From: Pseudomonas phenolilytica
Lineage (GTDB): Bacteria; Pseudomonadota; Gammaproteobacteria; Pseudomonadales; Pseudomonadaceae
Length of the DNA: 64,000 nucleotides
NCBI RefSeq assembly: GCF_021432765.1
Contig: NZ_CP058908.1
Span: 884,001-948,000 of the forward strand
Direction: 5' to 3'
Shown here: positions 27,499 to 38,599 of the stretch, piece after piece
Numbering within the stretch: position 1 is the first letter of the stretch
How the letters are laid out: each line of letters starts with the position of its first letter
Notes under the pieces: model-generated
Databases searched by the model: none
Told to the model about the DNA's origin: nothing
Seen by the model: only the letters and a program-made list of their open reading frames with translations
Translations under genes and position numbers: made by a program

Positions 27499-28406
27499 AG
27501 ATCCTGATCACCGGCAGCCGCGGCCAGCTCACCCGTGAACTGCAGCTGGAACTGGCCGGCGACGGCAAGGTGCTCGCCCTCGGGCACAACGTCCTCGACC
27601 TGGCCGATCCCGCGCAGATTCGCGAACAGGTGCGCCTGCTGCGCCCCGACCTGATCATCAACGCCGCCGCCTACACCGCGGTCGATCCGGCCGAACGCGA
27701 GCGCGAACAGGCGTTCGCGGTAAACGCGCGCGGCCCTGGCGTACTCGCCGAGGAGGCGGCACGGCTCGGCGTACCGCTGGTCCACTACTCCACCGATTAC
27801 GTCTTCGACGGGCGCAAAGCCGGCGCCTACATCGAGCAGGACCCGCCACGCCCGCTGGGCGTATACGGTGCCAGCAAGCTGGCCGGCGAACAGGCGATCC
27901 AGGCGGTGGCCGGCGAGCAGCTGATCCTGCGCACCAGCTGGGTCTATTCCCTGCACGGCAAGAACTTTCTGCTGACCATGCAGCGCCTGCTGCAGGAGCG
28001 CGACGAGCTCTCGGTGGTCGCCGATGAGATCGGCGCCCCGACCTGGGCGCGCAGCATCGCCCGCACCACCGGGGCGATGATCCGGCGCTGGCGCGACGGC
28101 CAGCGCCCGCTCGAAGGCCTCTATCACCTGAGCGCCGAGGGCGAGACGTCCTGGTACGGCTTCGCCTGCAGCATCGCCGAGCATCTGCAGAACCAGGGCA
28201 CGCTGCGCGCGCGGATCGAGCCGATCCGCTCCTGCGACTACCCCACCGCCGCCGAGCGCCCGCTCAATTCACGGCTCGACTGTTCGCGCCTGCAGCAGGA
28301 CTGGGACCTGCAGCTGCCGGACTGGGAAAGCGCCCTGCACGAATGCCTGAACGCCCCCTGCGCGATCCAGCTGGCGCGCCACGCCGCACTGCAGCAAAGC
28401 CTCTGA
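27495..28406 (+). CDS. rmlD: dTDP-4-dehydrorhamnose reductase RmlD
   Basis: Last step to dTDP-L-rhamnose, an NAD(P)H-dependent SDR of 303 residues. N-terminal GSRGQLTREL, AAAYTAVDPAEREREQAFAVN, STDYVFDG and the catalytic YGASK are present. ATG 27495 overlaps the rmlC stop. The C-terminus carries a short tail (ALHECLNAPCAIQLARHAALQQSL) beyond the conserved helix. It is the last operon gene; dctB starts 87 bases later. Confidence 0.96.
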   Translation: MKILITGSRGQLTRELQLELAGDGKVLALGHNVLDLADPAQIREQVRLLRPDLIINAAAYTAVDPAEREREQAFAVNARGPGVLAEEAARLGVPLVHYSTDYVFDGRKAGAYIEQDPPRPLGVYGASKLAGEQAIQAVAGEQLILRTSWVYSLHGKNFLLTMQRLLQERDELSVVADEIGAPTWARSIARTTGAMIRRWRDGQRPLEGLYHLSAEGETSWYGFACSIAEHLQNQGTLRARIEPIRSCDYPTAAERPLNSRLDCSRLQQDWDLQLPDWESALHECLNAPCAIQLARHAALQQSL

Positions 28407-28493
28407 CCGCCCCGCCCACGGACCGGGCAACCGCGCGGCGCTGAATCTCGCACTACCGAACGTGCATAATGCGCCGGACTCACAGGCGCACCC

Positions 28494-30298
28494 ATGACCG
28501 CATCCGCACTCACTCACCGCCCCCGCTGGCGCAACCTCGCGCTGCTCGCCGTACTGCTGGCGCCGCTGCTGTGGCCGCTGCAGCAACTGGCCGACCGCTA
28601 CTACCGCAGCGAACTGACCGAACAGAATCGCCAGACCCTCGACCTCTACGTCGCCAACCTGCTCGGCACGCTCAACCGCTACGAGGTGCTGCCGCGCATC
28701 CTCGGCGAGCTGCCGGAGCTGCGCTCGGCGCTGCACAATGCCGAGGTGCCGCAGGTCCGTGATCGCGCCAACCGCCTGCTGCGACAGCTGCAGCAGCGCA
28801 CCGGGGCCGACGTGATCTACCTGATGGATACCTCGGGCACCACGCTGGCGACCTCCAACTGGGACGCCGAGGACAGCTTCATCGGGCGTAACTTCGCCTT
28901 CCGCCCGTACTTCCGTCAGGCGATGGAAGGCCGCCTGGGGCGCTTCTTCGGCCTCGGCAACACCTCCGGCAAGCGCGGTTACTACTTCGGCTCGGCGGTG
29001 CGAGATGGCGACCGGATTCTCGGCGTGCTGGTGGTCAAGGTCGATCTGGACCACACCGAAACGCTGTGGGGCAACACCCCGGAGCAGCTGATGGTGACCG
29101 ACGCCTTCGGCGTGGTGATCCTCACCTCGCGTGCGGACTGGCGTTTTCGCGCCAGCCGCGCGCTGAGCGCCGAGGAGCGCGAGCAGATCGCCTTCGACCA
29201 GCCCTACACCACTCTCGAGCCGCGCGACCTGACGCTGAACATCGACGCCTGGCTGATCCAGAGCCGCGAACTGAAAGAGACCGGCTGGAGCGTGCGCATC
29301 CTCGCGCCGATCGCGCTGGTCGAGCGGCCGGTACGCACCGTGGTCGCCATCGGCGGCGCCACCCTGCTGGCGCTGCTGCTGTTGCTCGGCCTGCTGATGC
29401 AACGCCGGCGGCACTTTCTCGACCGCCTGGCGCTCGACGTGCAGGCCCGCCGCGAACTGGAGCAGCGTGTGCAGGAACGCACCCGCGACCTCGAGGCGCT
29501 GAACAGCCGCCTGAAGGTCGAGGTGCTCGAACGCGAACAGGCCCAGCAGGAGCTGGTGCGCGCCCAGGACGAGCTGCTGCAGGCCGGCAAGCTGTCGGCG
29601 CTGGGCACCATGAGCGCCAGCATCAGCCACGAGCTGAACCAGCCGCTGGCGGCGATCCGCAGCTACGCCGACAACGCCGGCGTGCTGCTTGACCAGCAGC
29701 GCAACGCCGAGGCACGCGACAACCTCAGGCTGATCAGCGAACTGACCGCGCGCATGGCCTCGATCATCGCGCACCTGCGCGCCTTCGCCCGCCGCGACCA
29801 ACACGCGCCCGAGCGCGTCGCCCTGCAGCCGGCGCTGGACGATGCGCTGGCGCTGCTGGCCAAGCGCCGCCAGGCGATGGGCGTCGAGCTGGTGCGCGAT
29901 CTGCCGGAAGCCACGTTGTGGGTACAGGCCGGCGAGACGCGCTTGCGGCAGATCCTCGCCAACCTGCTGGCCAACGCCCTCGACGCCCTCGCCGAGCGCC
30001 CGCCGGTCAGGCGCATCTGGCTGCGCGCCGAACAGCAGGGCAACGGCGTACTGCTGACCCTGCGCGACAACGGCCCGGGATTTTCCGCCGAGGCGCTGCG
30101 CCGCGCACGCGAACCCTTCTTCACCACCAAGACCAGCGCCCAGGGCCTCGGCCTCGGCCTGGCGATCTGCGATACGCTGGTGCGCGCGCTGGGCGGCGAA
30201 CTGAGCCTCGCCAACCACCCCGACGGCGGCGCCCAGCTGGGCCTGTTCCTGCGCAGCGCCGAACCCGGCGCCGCCTTCCCGACCGAGGATCATCTGCA

Positions 30299-30302
<4 letters not shown>
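28494..30302 (+). CDS. dctB: C4-dicarboxylate sensor histidine kinase DctB
   Basis: 602-residue membrane kinase that senses C4-dicarboxylates in the periplasm. TM1 (about 14-32), a double-PAS/Cache sensor with FIGRNFAFRPYFRQAMEG and GYYFGSAVRDG, TM2 (about 283-303), a coiled coil (about 310-365), the phospho-acceptor His379 in SASISHELNQPLAAIRSYADNA, and an ATPase domain with NLLANALDAL, DNGPGFSAEAL and GLGLGLAICDTLV. The stop overlaps the dctD ATG. A CATAAT at 28465-28470 may be its -10. Same order as in P. aeruginosa, next to dctPQM. Confidence 0.95.
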
Positions 30303-31684
<1,382 letters not shown>

Positions 31685-31685
31685 T

Positions 31686-31701
31686 TGGCGGTTTTCCGCC
31701 A
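31686..31701 (+). promoter_or_regulatory. Palindrome after dctD, candidate DctD upstream activator site
   Basis: TGGCGGTTTTCCGCCA, a perfect 16-base palindrome one base after the dctD stop, 140-180 bases before the sigma-54-like promoters. Its form (GCGG-N4-CCGC) resembles activator sites I recall for rhizobial dctA. It could also be a weak hairpin at the dctD 3' end, but no T run follows. Confidence 0.5.
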
Positions 31702-31841
31702 TTGAACCCTGGCACGCCTCGCCTGCGACGAAATGCCTCGAATCCTTTCCCCGGCGCCGCCAGGCGCGCCGGGCGCAACCCGCAAAGCTGCGACCCAGAC
31801 GGCTTTCCTGGCATCTGCCCATTCAAAGCGTCATGCGCAGC

Positions 31842-31857
31842 TGGTACAACCTTTGCC
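31842..31857 (+). promoter_or_regulatory. Upstream sigma-54-like element
   Basis: TGGTACAACCTTTGCC has the GG and GC separated by the required ten bases and agrees with TGGCACG-N4-TTGCW except at C4, G7 and the last base. It lies 39 bases before a better match, so it may be a second promoter or a decoy holding the polymerase. Confidence 0.4.
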
Positions 31858-31880
31858 CACGCAAGGATGCAACCGCCGGC

Positions 31881-31896
31881 TGGCACAGGCATTGCT
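31881..31896 (+). promoter_or_regulatory. Sigma-54 promoter of dctPQM
   Basis: TGGCACAGGCATTGCT matches TGGCACG-N4-TTGCW at every fixed base except G7. Transcription would start near 31907, leaving a leader of about 115 bases before dctP. DctD with its GAFTGA loop is encoded just upstream, which supports the call. Confidence 0.8.
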
Positions 31897-31960
31897 AACT
31901 TACTGAAACCTTGCGGGACATGTCGCTCGACGGCAGGAGGCATCGCCAAATGCTGCCTAG

Positions 31961-33019
<1,059 letters not shown>

Positions 33020-33026
33020 GCCGTAC

Positions 33027-33053
33027 CAGGGGCGGGCTACCCGTCCGCCCCTG
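33027..33053 (+). repeat. Stem-loop between dctP and dctQ
   Basis: Perfect 9-bp stem CAGGGGCGG (33027-33035) / CCGCCCCTG (33045-33053) with a 9-base loop, seven bases after the dctP stop. No T run follows. The gap to dctQ is 262 bases, large for this operon, so it is likely a processing or partial-termination site that favours DctP over DctQM. Confidence 0.7.
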
Positions 33054-33281
33054 CTGTAATTCCAGAAAACCGACAGCCCAGTGAAAAAACACAGCAGCTA
33101 GCGAAGACGACGCCCACACCAAGGGCAGGACGGCAGAGGCCCAGGCGATCCCGGCCACACCGCTTCTCTGGCGAGAACAAGAGTTTTCATTGTGCTGTTT
33201 CTCCAGCCGCCCCGGCTGGTTCATGGCGCACGTTCCGTGTTCGCCCACCGTAAACTTGCAGTCCATCGGGAGATGTCATCC

Positions 33282-33911
33282 ATGAACGCCCTGCGGCGCG
33301 TCTGGGACCACTTCGAGGAGAGCTTCATCGCTTTCCTGCTGGCGGCCATGACACTGGTGACGTTCGTCTACGTCATCCTCAACAACCTCTACACGCTGTT
33401 CTACGATCTGGGCGACCGGTTCGAGGGCAGTGCCGATTTCTGGTTTGCCATCGGCGACTACATCATCGGCCTGGCACAGGCCATGACCTGGAGTACCGCG
33501 CTGACCAAGGCGCTGTTCGCCTGGCTGATCTTCTTCGGTCTGGCCTATGGCGTGCGCACCGCCGGCCATATCGGCGTCGATGCACTGGTCAAGCTGGCGC
33601 CCAAGCACGTCCAGCGCTACATCGGCATCATCGCCTGCCTGGTCTGCCTGGGTTACACCGGGCTGCTGAGCGTCGCCAGCTTCGAGTGGATCCACACCCT
33701 GTTCAACGCCAACATCGGCGCCGAGGACCTGGGCCACGTCGGCGTCAAGCAGTGGCACATCGGCCTGATCGTGCCGTTCGGCTTCGCGCTGATGTTCATC
33801 CGTTTCGCCGAGATTTTCGTGCGCATCCTGCGTAATCAGCAGACCGGTCTCGGGCTTGCCGACGAAGCCGCCGATGCGGTCAAGCTGACCGAGCACGAGG
33901 AGCAAAAGTAA
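33282..33911 (+). CDS. dctQ: TRAP transporter small permease DctQ
   Basis: 209-residue inner-membrane protein with four helices (near 16-36, 73-91, 111-130 and 155-175). The family N-terminus FEESFIAFLLAAMTLVTFVYVILNNLYT and the loop GVRTAGHIGVDALVKL are present. I choose ATG 33282 since GGGAG (33268-33272) is nine bases upstream; ATG 33273 would be too close to it. It pairs with DctM; dctM begins right after the stop codon. Confidence 0.93.
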   Translation: MNALRRVWDHFEESFIAFLLAAMTLVTFVYVILNNLYTLFYDLGDRFEGSADFWFAIGDYIIGLAQAMTWSTALTKALFAWLIFFGLAYGVRTAGHIGVDALVKLAPKHVQRYIGIIACLVCLGYTGLLSVASFEWIHTLFNANIGAEDLGHVGVKQWHIGLIVPFGFALMFIRFAEIFVRILRNQQTGLGLADEAADAVKLTEHEEQK

Positions 33912-35192
33912 ATGACCATCCTGTTCCTGTTCGTCCTGCTCTTCCTGCTGATGTTCCTCGGCGTGCCGATCGCCGTGTCGCTGGGCCTGGCCGGCTCGCT
34001 GACCATCATGATCTTCAGCGAAGACTCGGTGCGCTCGCTGGCGATCAAGCTGTTCGAGACCTCCGAGCACTACACCCTGCTGGCGATCCCGTTCTTCCTG
34101 CTGGCCGGTGCCTTCATGACCACCGGTGGCGTGGCGCGGCGCCTGATCGACTTCGCCAATGCCTGTGTCGGCCATATCCGTGGCGGCCTGGCCATCGGCG
34201 CGGTGCTGGCGTGCATGCTGTTCGCCGCGCTGTCCGGCTCCTCGCCGGCCACCGTTGCCGCGGTCGGCTCCATCGCCATCGCCGGCATGGTGCGCTCTGG
34301 CTACCCGCAGGCCTTCGGCGCGGGCATCGTCTGTAACGCCGGTACGCTGGGCATCCTCATCCCGCCGTCGGTGGTGATGGTGGTCTATGCCGCCGCGACC
34401 GAAACCTCGGTCGGCAAGCTGTTCATGGCCGGAGTGGTGCCGGGCCTGCTGCTGGGCGGCGTGCTGATGGTGGCGATCTACATCATCGCGGTGAAGAAGA
34501 ACCTGCCGGCATTGCCGCGCGCGACCTTCCGCGAGTGGCTGTCGGCTGCACGCAAGGCGGTCTGGGGCCTGCTGCTGATGGTGATCATCCTCGGCGGCAT
34601 CTACTCGGGCATGTTCACCCCGACCGAAGCAGCCGCCGTGGCTGCGGTCTACTCGGCCTTCGTCGCGCTGTTCGTCTATAAGGACATGACCATCCGCGAG
34701 TGCCCGAAGGTGATCCTGGAGTCGGCCAAGCTGAGCATCATGCTGATGTTCATCATCGCCAACGCCATGCTGTTCGCCCACGTGCTGACCACCGAGCAGA
34801 TCCCGCAGACCATCACCGCCTGGGTAATGGACGCCGGCCTGCAGCCGTGGATGTTCCTGCTGGTGGTGAACATCGTGCTGCTGGTGGCCGGTGCCTTCAT
34901 GGAGCCGTCGGCGATCATCCTGATCCTCGCGCCGATCCTCTTCCCGATCGCTGTGCAACTGGGCATCGACCCGATCCACCTGGGCATCATCATGGTGGTG
35001 AACATGGAGATCGGCCTGATCACGCCGCCGGTGGGCCTGAACCTGTTCGTCACCTCGGCGGTAACCGGCATGAGCGTCACCCAGGTGATTCGCGCCGCGA
35101 TGCCGTGGCTGATGCTGCTGCTGAGCTTCCTGGTGATCATCACCTACGTGCCGTGGATTTCCCTGGCGCTGCCCGAAGCCCTGGGCATGTAG
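33912..35192 (+). CDS. dctM: TRAP transporter large permease DctM
   Basis: 426-residue, 12-helix sodium-coupled permease. Typical parts are FLLMFLGVPIAVSLGLAG, IPFFLLAGAFMTTGGVARRLIDFANACVGHIRGGLA, FAALSGSSPATVAAVG, NAGTLGILIPPSVVMVVYAAATETSVGKLFMAG and ITPPVGLNLFV. It starts on the base after the dctQ stop. Imports C4-dicarboxylates delivered by DctP. A strong terminator ends the operon. Confidence 0.96.
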   Translation: MTILFLFVLLFLLMFLGVPIAVSLGLAGSLTIMIFSEDSVRSLAIKLFETSEHYTLLAIPFFLLAGAFMTTGGVARRLIDFANACVGHIRGGLAIGAVLACMLFAALSGSSPATVAAVGSIAIAGMVRSGYPQAFGAGIVCNAGTLGILIPPSVVMVVYAAATETSVGKLFMAGVVPGLLLGGVLMVAIYIIAVKKNLPALPRATFREWLSAARKAVWGLLLMVIILGGIYSGMFTPTEAAAVAAVYSAFVALFVYKDMTIRECPKVILESAKLSIMLMFIIANAMLFAHVLTTEQIPQTITAWVMDAGLQPWMFLLVVNIVLLVAGAFMEPSAIILILAPILFPIAVQLGIDPIHLGIIMVVNMEIGLITPPVGLNLFVTSAVTGMSVTQVIRAAMPWLMLLLSFLVIITYVPWISLALPEALGM

Positions 35193-35217
35193 CGCTCGAC
35201 CTCTCTGCTTTCCTTTT

Positions 35218-35245
35218 GCCCGGCCTTAGTGCCGGGCTTTTTTTT
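35218..35245 (+). terminator. Intrinsic terminator of dctPQM
   Basis: GCCCGGC (35218-35224) pairs with GCCGGGC (35231-35237) around a 6-base loop, followed by eight T (35238-35245). It lies 25 bases after dctM and separates it from a convergent gene. Confidence 0.92.
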
Positions 35246-35253
35246 CCTGCCGT

Positions 35254-35862
35254 TCAGGCCGACAGCGGCAACGCGGCGCGGCGACGGAACCAGCCGGTGA
35301 CCGACAGGCGGTCGACCTGCGTCGGCAGCACTTCATGCGGGAACTCCCCGGCCATGAACACCACCAGGGTGCCCGCCTCGGGAGCGACATCGAGGCTCTC
35401 ACCGTCGGCCAGATACAGGCGCAGGGCGCCGCCGTGATCGGGCTGCCAGTTCGGATTGAGGTAGAGCACGGCGGTCACGCTACGGCTGTCATCGTCGCGA
35501 AAACGGTCGAGATGAGTCTTGTAGAACGCGCCCGGCGGATAGAAAGCGAAGTGACACTCGAACTCCTCCAGGCCGAGGTACAGCTCGCGGTTGAGCTGCT
35601 CGCGCAGCGCATCCATCAGCTGCAGGTAGAGATCGCTGGCGGCCGACTGGCCGGGTTCCAGCCAGAGAATGCGGTCGCTGCGTATGCCTTCATGCACCGC
35701 CTGGCTTCCGCCGCGTCCGATCGCGGCCGGCACCATGACACCCTCCGCCTCGCGGCGGCGACATTCTTCGGCGAGGCGGAGGGAGTCATGGCCTGGGATG
35801 AACGCACGCTGTACCGACCAGCCACGCACGGCCAGGTCATCGATGAGAGTCGAAAACTGCAA
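35254..35862 (-). CDS. 2-oxoglutarate/Fe(II) oxygenase, prolyl-4-hydroxylase type (PPHD-like)
   Basis: 202-residue cytoplasmic dioxygenase. The iron ligands HxD (THLDRF) and distal His (FPHEV), and the 2-oxoglutarate Arg (DRLSVTGWFR) are in place, with the family stretch FECHFAFYPPGAFYKTHLD and VTAVLYLNPNWQPDHGGALRLYL. This closely fits the Pseudomonas prolyl hydroxylase PPHD, which modifies elongation factor Tu and is related to human oxygen sensors. Substrate assignment here is by family similarity. Convergent to dctPQM across a terminator. Confidence 0.87.
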   Translation of the reverse strand: MQFSTLIDDLAVRGWSVQRAFIPGHDSLRLAEECRRREAEGVMVPAAIGRGGSQAVHEGIRSDRILWLEPGQSAASDLYLQLMDALREQLNRELYLGLEEFECHFAFYPPGAFYKTHLDRFRDDDSRSVTAVLYLNPNWQPDHGGALRLYLADGESLDVAPEAGTLVVFMAGEFPHEVLPTQVDRLSVTGWFRRRAALPLSA

Positions 35863-36136
35863 GATCAGGGCTCCGAGAGATCAGGATCATCAAACCGCCA
35901 CGGCGGGCCACGCAGCGCAACGGGGAACGATGCGCGCAGATGACATTCAAGATGATCTGGGGAAGAGGCGCACGATCATGCGCCCAGTGGCGTATTCTGC
36001 GCCCGCCGGGTGTCATCGGGAAATGCCCGCATGGCGGCCGGACTGTGGCAATTCGTCCAGCCTCCAGGGTGCGCCAGCCCCGCTCGACAGTCGGCCAGGC
36101 GGCGTCGACAATGCCTGACCCCGTACAGGAGATCCC

Positions 36137-36898
36137 ATGCGCGCCTTTCTTGCCCTTGCCCTATTGGTCATCAGCTTCGCCAGCCAGGCGGATGTCTACG
36201 AAGAACTCTACGAAACCGCCGGCTGGACCGAGCAGCGCGCCAATTTCAGCGACGCGCTGACCGCCGCCCAGCAGCGCTACAAGGACAGCCTGCCGCCGGC
36301 GGTATTCCAGGCGCTGGTCGACAACAGCAACCGCCGTTTTGCCAGCGACGCCGTGGATCGGCGCGCCCTGCAGGCGCTACGCGAGCACCTGGCCGAGCCG
36401 CAGCCGGCGCTGCAGTTCTTCCAGACCCCGCTGGGGCGCAAGGTCGTCGCTGCCGAGGTACTGGCGGCGCGCCGCGAACAACTCGCGCAGCATGTCGATG
36501 GCCTGCCGCGCATGGACGCCGGCAGCAATCGCCAGTTGTTGATTCGCCATCTCGCGCAGGCCATTCCAGCCAGCGCCGCCGGTGCCGAAGTCAGCCTGGC
36601 GCTGGCCGGTGTCGCCGCCGACAGCCTCAGCCAGATGCTGCCGGGCATTCTCGGCGGCGGTCAGGCGCAGGGGCTGCTGAACAGCCAGCGCGAACGGCTG
36701 GTGCAGCAGATCGAGGGCGATCTGGACAACACCCTGCTGTATGTCTACCGCTCGCTGTCCGATGCCGAACTGGAAGAGTACCTGCAGTTCGCCCAGTCCG
36801 CCGAGGGCAAGGCGTACTACGCGGCGGCGCTGCAGGCGCTGCGCGCGGGACTGGCGGTAGGCCCGGATTCGGCGGCGATTCAGGCACAGCAGCGCTGA
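36137..36898 (+). CDS. Secreted DUF2059-like protein
   Basis: 253 residues with a signal peptide (MRAFLALALLVISFASQA/D, cleavage about residue 18). Helical throughout; the C-terminal part contains a DUF2059-like segment with YRSLSDAELEEYLQFAQSAEGKAYYAA. No catalytic motif is visible. Many DUF2059 proteins are periplasmic with unknown function. AGGAG at 36127-36131 supports the start. It ends 13 bases from the stop of a convergent hydrolase gene. Confidence 0.75.
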   Translation: MRAFLALALLVISFASQADVYEELYETAGWTEQRANFSDALTAAQQRYKDSLPPAVFQALVDNSNRRFASDAVDRRALQALREHLAEPQPALQFFQTPLGRKVVAAEVLAARREQLAQHVDGLPRMDAGSNRQLLIRHLAQAIPASAAGAEVSLALAGVAADSLSQMLPGILGGGQAQGLLNSQRERLVQQIEGDLDNTLLYVYRSLSDAELEEYLQFAQSAEGKAYYAAALQALRAGLAVGPDSAAIQAQQR

Positions 36899-36911
36899 AC
36901 GCCGCCCGCGC

Positions 36912-37850
36912 TCATTTCAGGCGCTCGCGCAGGAAGGCGAAATAACGCTGGCGCAGCGCCTCGCTCTCGTTGACCAGATGATGACGCGCCGCCGGCAGGC
37001 GCAGGATTTCCGGCGCGGCGAACTTGCGCTGCAGCACCGGCAGGTTGTACTGCCAGTCCACCGTCATGTCCGCCTCGCCCTGGATGATCAGCGGTGACTC
37101 GCCGCTGCCCGTCGCCTTCTCGATGCGTGGAATCCAGCGCGACAACGCACCGACCCAGGCCGTCGGCAGGATGCTCGCCTGCAGCGGATCCTCGGTCTGC
37201 ACGAACTGCAGGAAGCGCGCGTCGCTGGAGTTGTCGCTGAAGGCGCGCGGAATCTGCTGGACGAAGCGGCGCATCAGCTCGTAGCTCAGGCGCGAACGCA
37301 GCCAGGCGCGCGGACGAATCAGCGGCGCCAGGAGGATGGTGCGGCCACGCTCGGCACTCTGCGGCTGATGCAGCAGGTGATCGAGCAGGATCGCGCCGCC
37401 GGTACTCTGTCCGAGCAAGTGCCACGGCCGAGGCAGATCGAGCTGGCGCGCCTGCTCGAAGAGGCCGTTGAGCACCGCCTGGTATTCCTCGAACTCGTTG
37501 ATGCTGGCCGGCGGGCCGCTGGACAGACCGTGTCCCGGCAGGTCGCAGGCGAGCACGGCGAAGCCCATGTCCAGGCCCCATTCGACGACATGACGGTACA
37601 GCCCCATGTGATCGTAGTAGCCATGCATCACCAGCAGGCTGGCGTGCGGCTGCGGTGGCCACCAGGCCTGGGCCACCACGTCGTAGTCGCCGACGCGAAA
37701 ACGCCCGAGGCGGCTGTGGATGTCACGTCGCTGTGGCAGGTCGAGGCCGTAATAGGCCTGGTAGTGTCGCGCCTCGGGGCTCAGCTCGGTGGCGGCGTGC
37801 AGCTCGCCAAGCTGCGCGCGTAGCAGGTCGGGTTGGATTCGCTGGGGCAT
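36912..37850 (-). CDS. Alpha/beta hydrolase (S33 / lysophospholipase-like)
   Basis: 312-residue soluble hydrolase. The oxyanion region VMHGYYDHMGLYRHVVEWG, the nucleophile elbow GQSTGG, an acid in IQGEADMTVDW and the catalytic His in ARHHLVNE form a complete triad. A CDLPGHGLSSG segment is typical of monoglyceride-lipase and lysophospholipase relatives. Substrate not predictable. Confidence 0.85.
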   Translation of the reverse strand: MPQRIQPDLLRAQLGELHAATELSPEARHYQAYYGLDLPQRRDIHSRLGRFRVGDYDVVAQAWWPPQPHASLLVMHGYYDHMGLYRHVVEWGLDMGFAVLACDLPGHGLSSGPPASINEFEEYQAVLNGLFEQARQLDLPRPWHLLGQSTGGAILLDHLLHQPQSAERGRTILLAPLIRPRAWLRSRLSYELMRRFVQQIPRAFSDNSSDARFLQFVQTEDPLQASILPTAWVGALSRWIPRIEKATGSGESPLIIQGEADMTVDWQYNLPVLQRKFAAPEILRLPAARHHLVNESEALRQRYFAFLRERLK

Positions 37851-37984
37851 GGCCGTTCAGTTCGTCGAAACAGCGGACGTCATAAGGTCCTGTGCGCAAA
37901 ACCGCCGCAGCGGCGGCGCATGGCGGCATATTCCGCTCTGTGACGGGGCATGGCAAGCTGACGCCCCCGCTGCCGAGACCCGCC

Positions 37985-38554
37985 ATGCACCCGCGCCGCA
38001 CGCTCCTCATTGCCTCCCTGCTTACCCTGCTCGTGGCTGGCGGCCTGCTGGCCGCGTTCAAGTGGTTCGAGGGGCGCTACCTGCGCACCTTCGAGGGCGA
38101 GCGCGCCGAACTGTTTTCCGGCGACGACCTCAGGCTGCCCGCCGAACTGCAGGGCCCGGGGCCGGTGCGCTTCGTGCATTTCTGGGATCCGGGCTGCCCG
38201 TGCAACGTCGGCAACCAGCAGCATCTGGAAGAGCTGCTCAAGCGCTTCGCCGGACAGCCGGTGGAGTTCTACGAGGTGCGCAAGCCCGGCAGCAAGGGCC
38301 GGCTGCCGCCGTCGCTGGCTGCGCTGAAGCCGCTGAACGCGTTCGAAGGCACCGCCGAGCTGCCCGCCAGCCCGGCCGTGGGCATCTGGGATCGCAACGG
38401 CGAGCTGGTCTATATCGGCCCCTACAGCGAGGGCGCGGTGTGCAGTTCGGACAACAGCTTCGTCGAGCCGATCGTCGAGGCCGTACTCGCCGGCCGCACG
38501 GTGCGCGCCACCCATTCGCTGGCGGTGGCGTGCTTCTGCGACTGGCAGCGCTGA
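37985..38554 (+). CDS. Membrane-anchored thioredoxin-fold protein (DUF6436-like)
   Basis: 189 residues: one N-terminal helix (about 8-26) then a thioredoxin-like domain with VRFVHFWDPGCPCNVGNQQHLEELLKRF. The active-site motif is C-P-C rather than C-X-X-C, and two further cysteines occur near the end (VCSSDNS and ACFCDW). I start at ATG 37985, where the membrane helix begins; the open frame from 37892 has no helix-like start. Redox activity is inferred from the fold. Confidence 0.72.
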   Translation: MHPRRTLLIASLLTLLVAGGLLAAFKWFEGRYLRTFEGERAELFSGDDLRLPAELQGPGPVRFVHFWDPGCPCNVGNQQHLEELLKRFAGQPVEFYEVRKPGSKGRLPPSLAALKPLNAFEGTAELPASPAVGIWDRNGELVYIGPYSEGAVCSSDNSFVEPIVEAVLAGRTVRATHSLAVACFCDWQR

Positions 38555-38564
38555 GGCCGGAAAC

Positions 38565-38594
38565 GAACAAGGGCGCCGCTGCGCGCCCTTGTTC
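38565..38594. terminator. Bidirectional terminator-like hairpin
   Basis: Perfect 12-bp stem GAACAAGGGCGC (38565-38576) / GCGCCCTTGTTC (38583-38594) with a 6-base loop, between the ends of two convergent genes. T runs are weak on both sides (GTTTCC on the minus strand), but position and strength suggest it ends both transcripts. Confidence 0.65.
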
Positions 38595-38599
38595 GCAAC

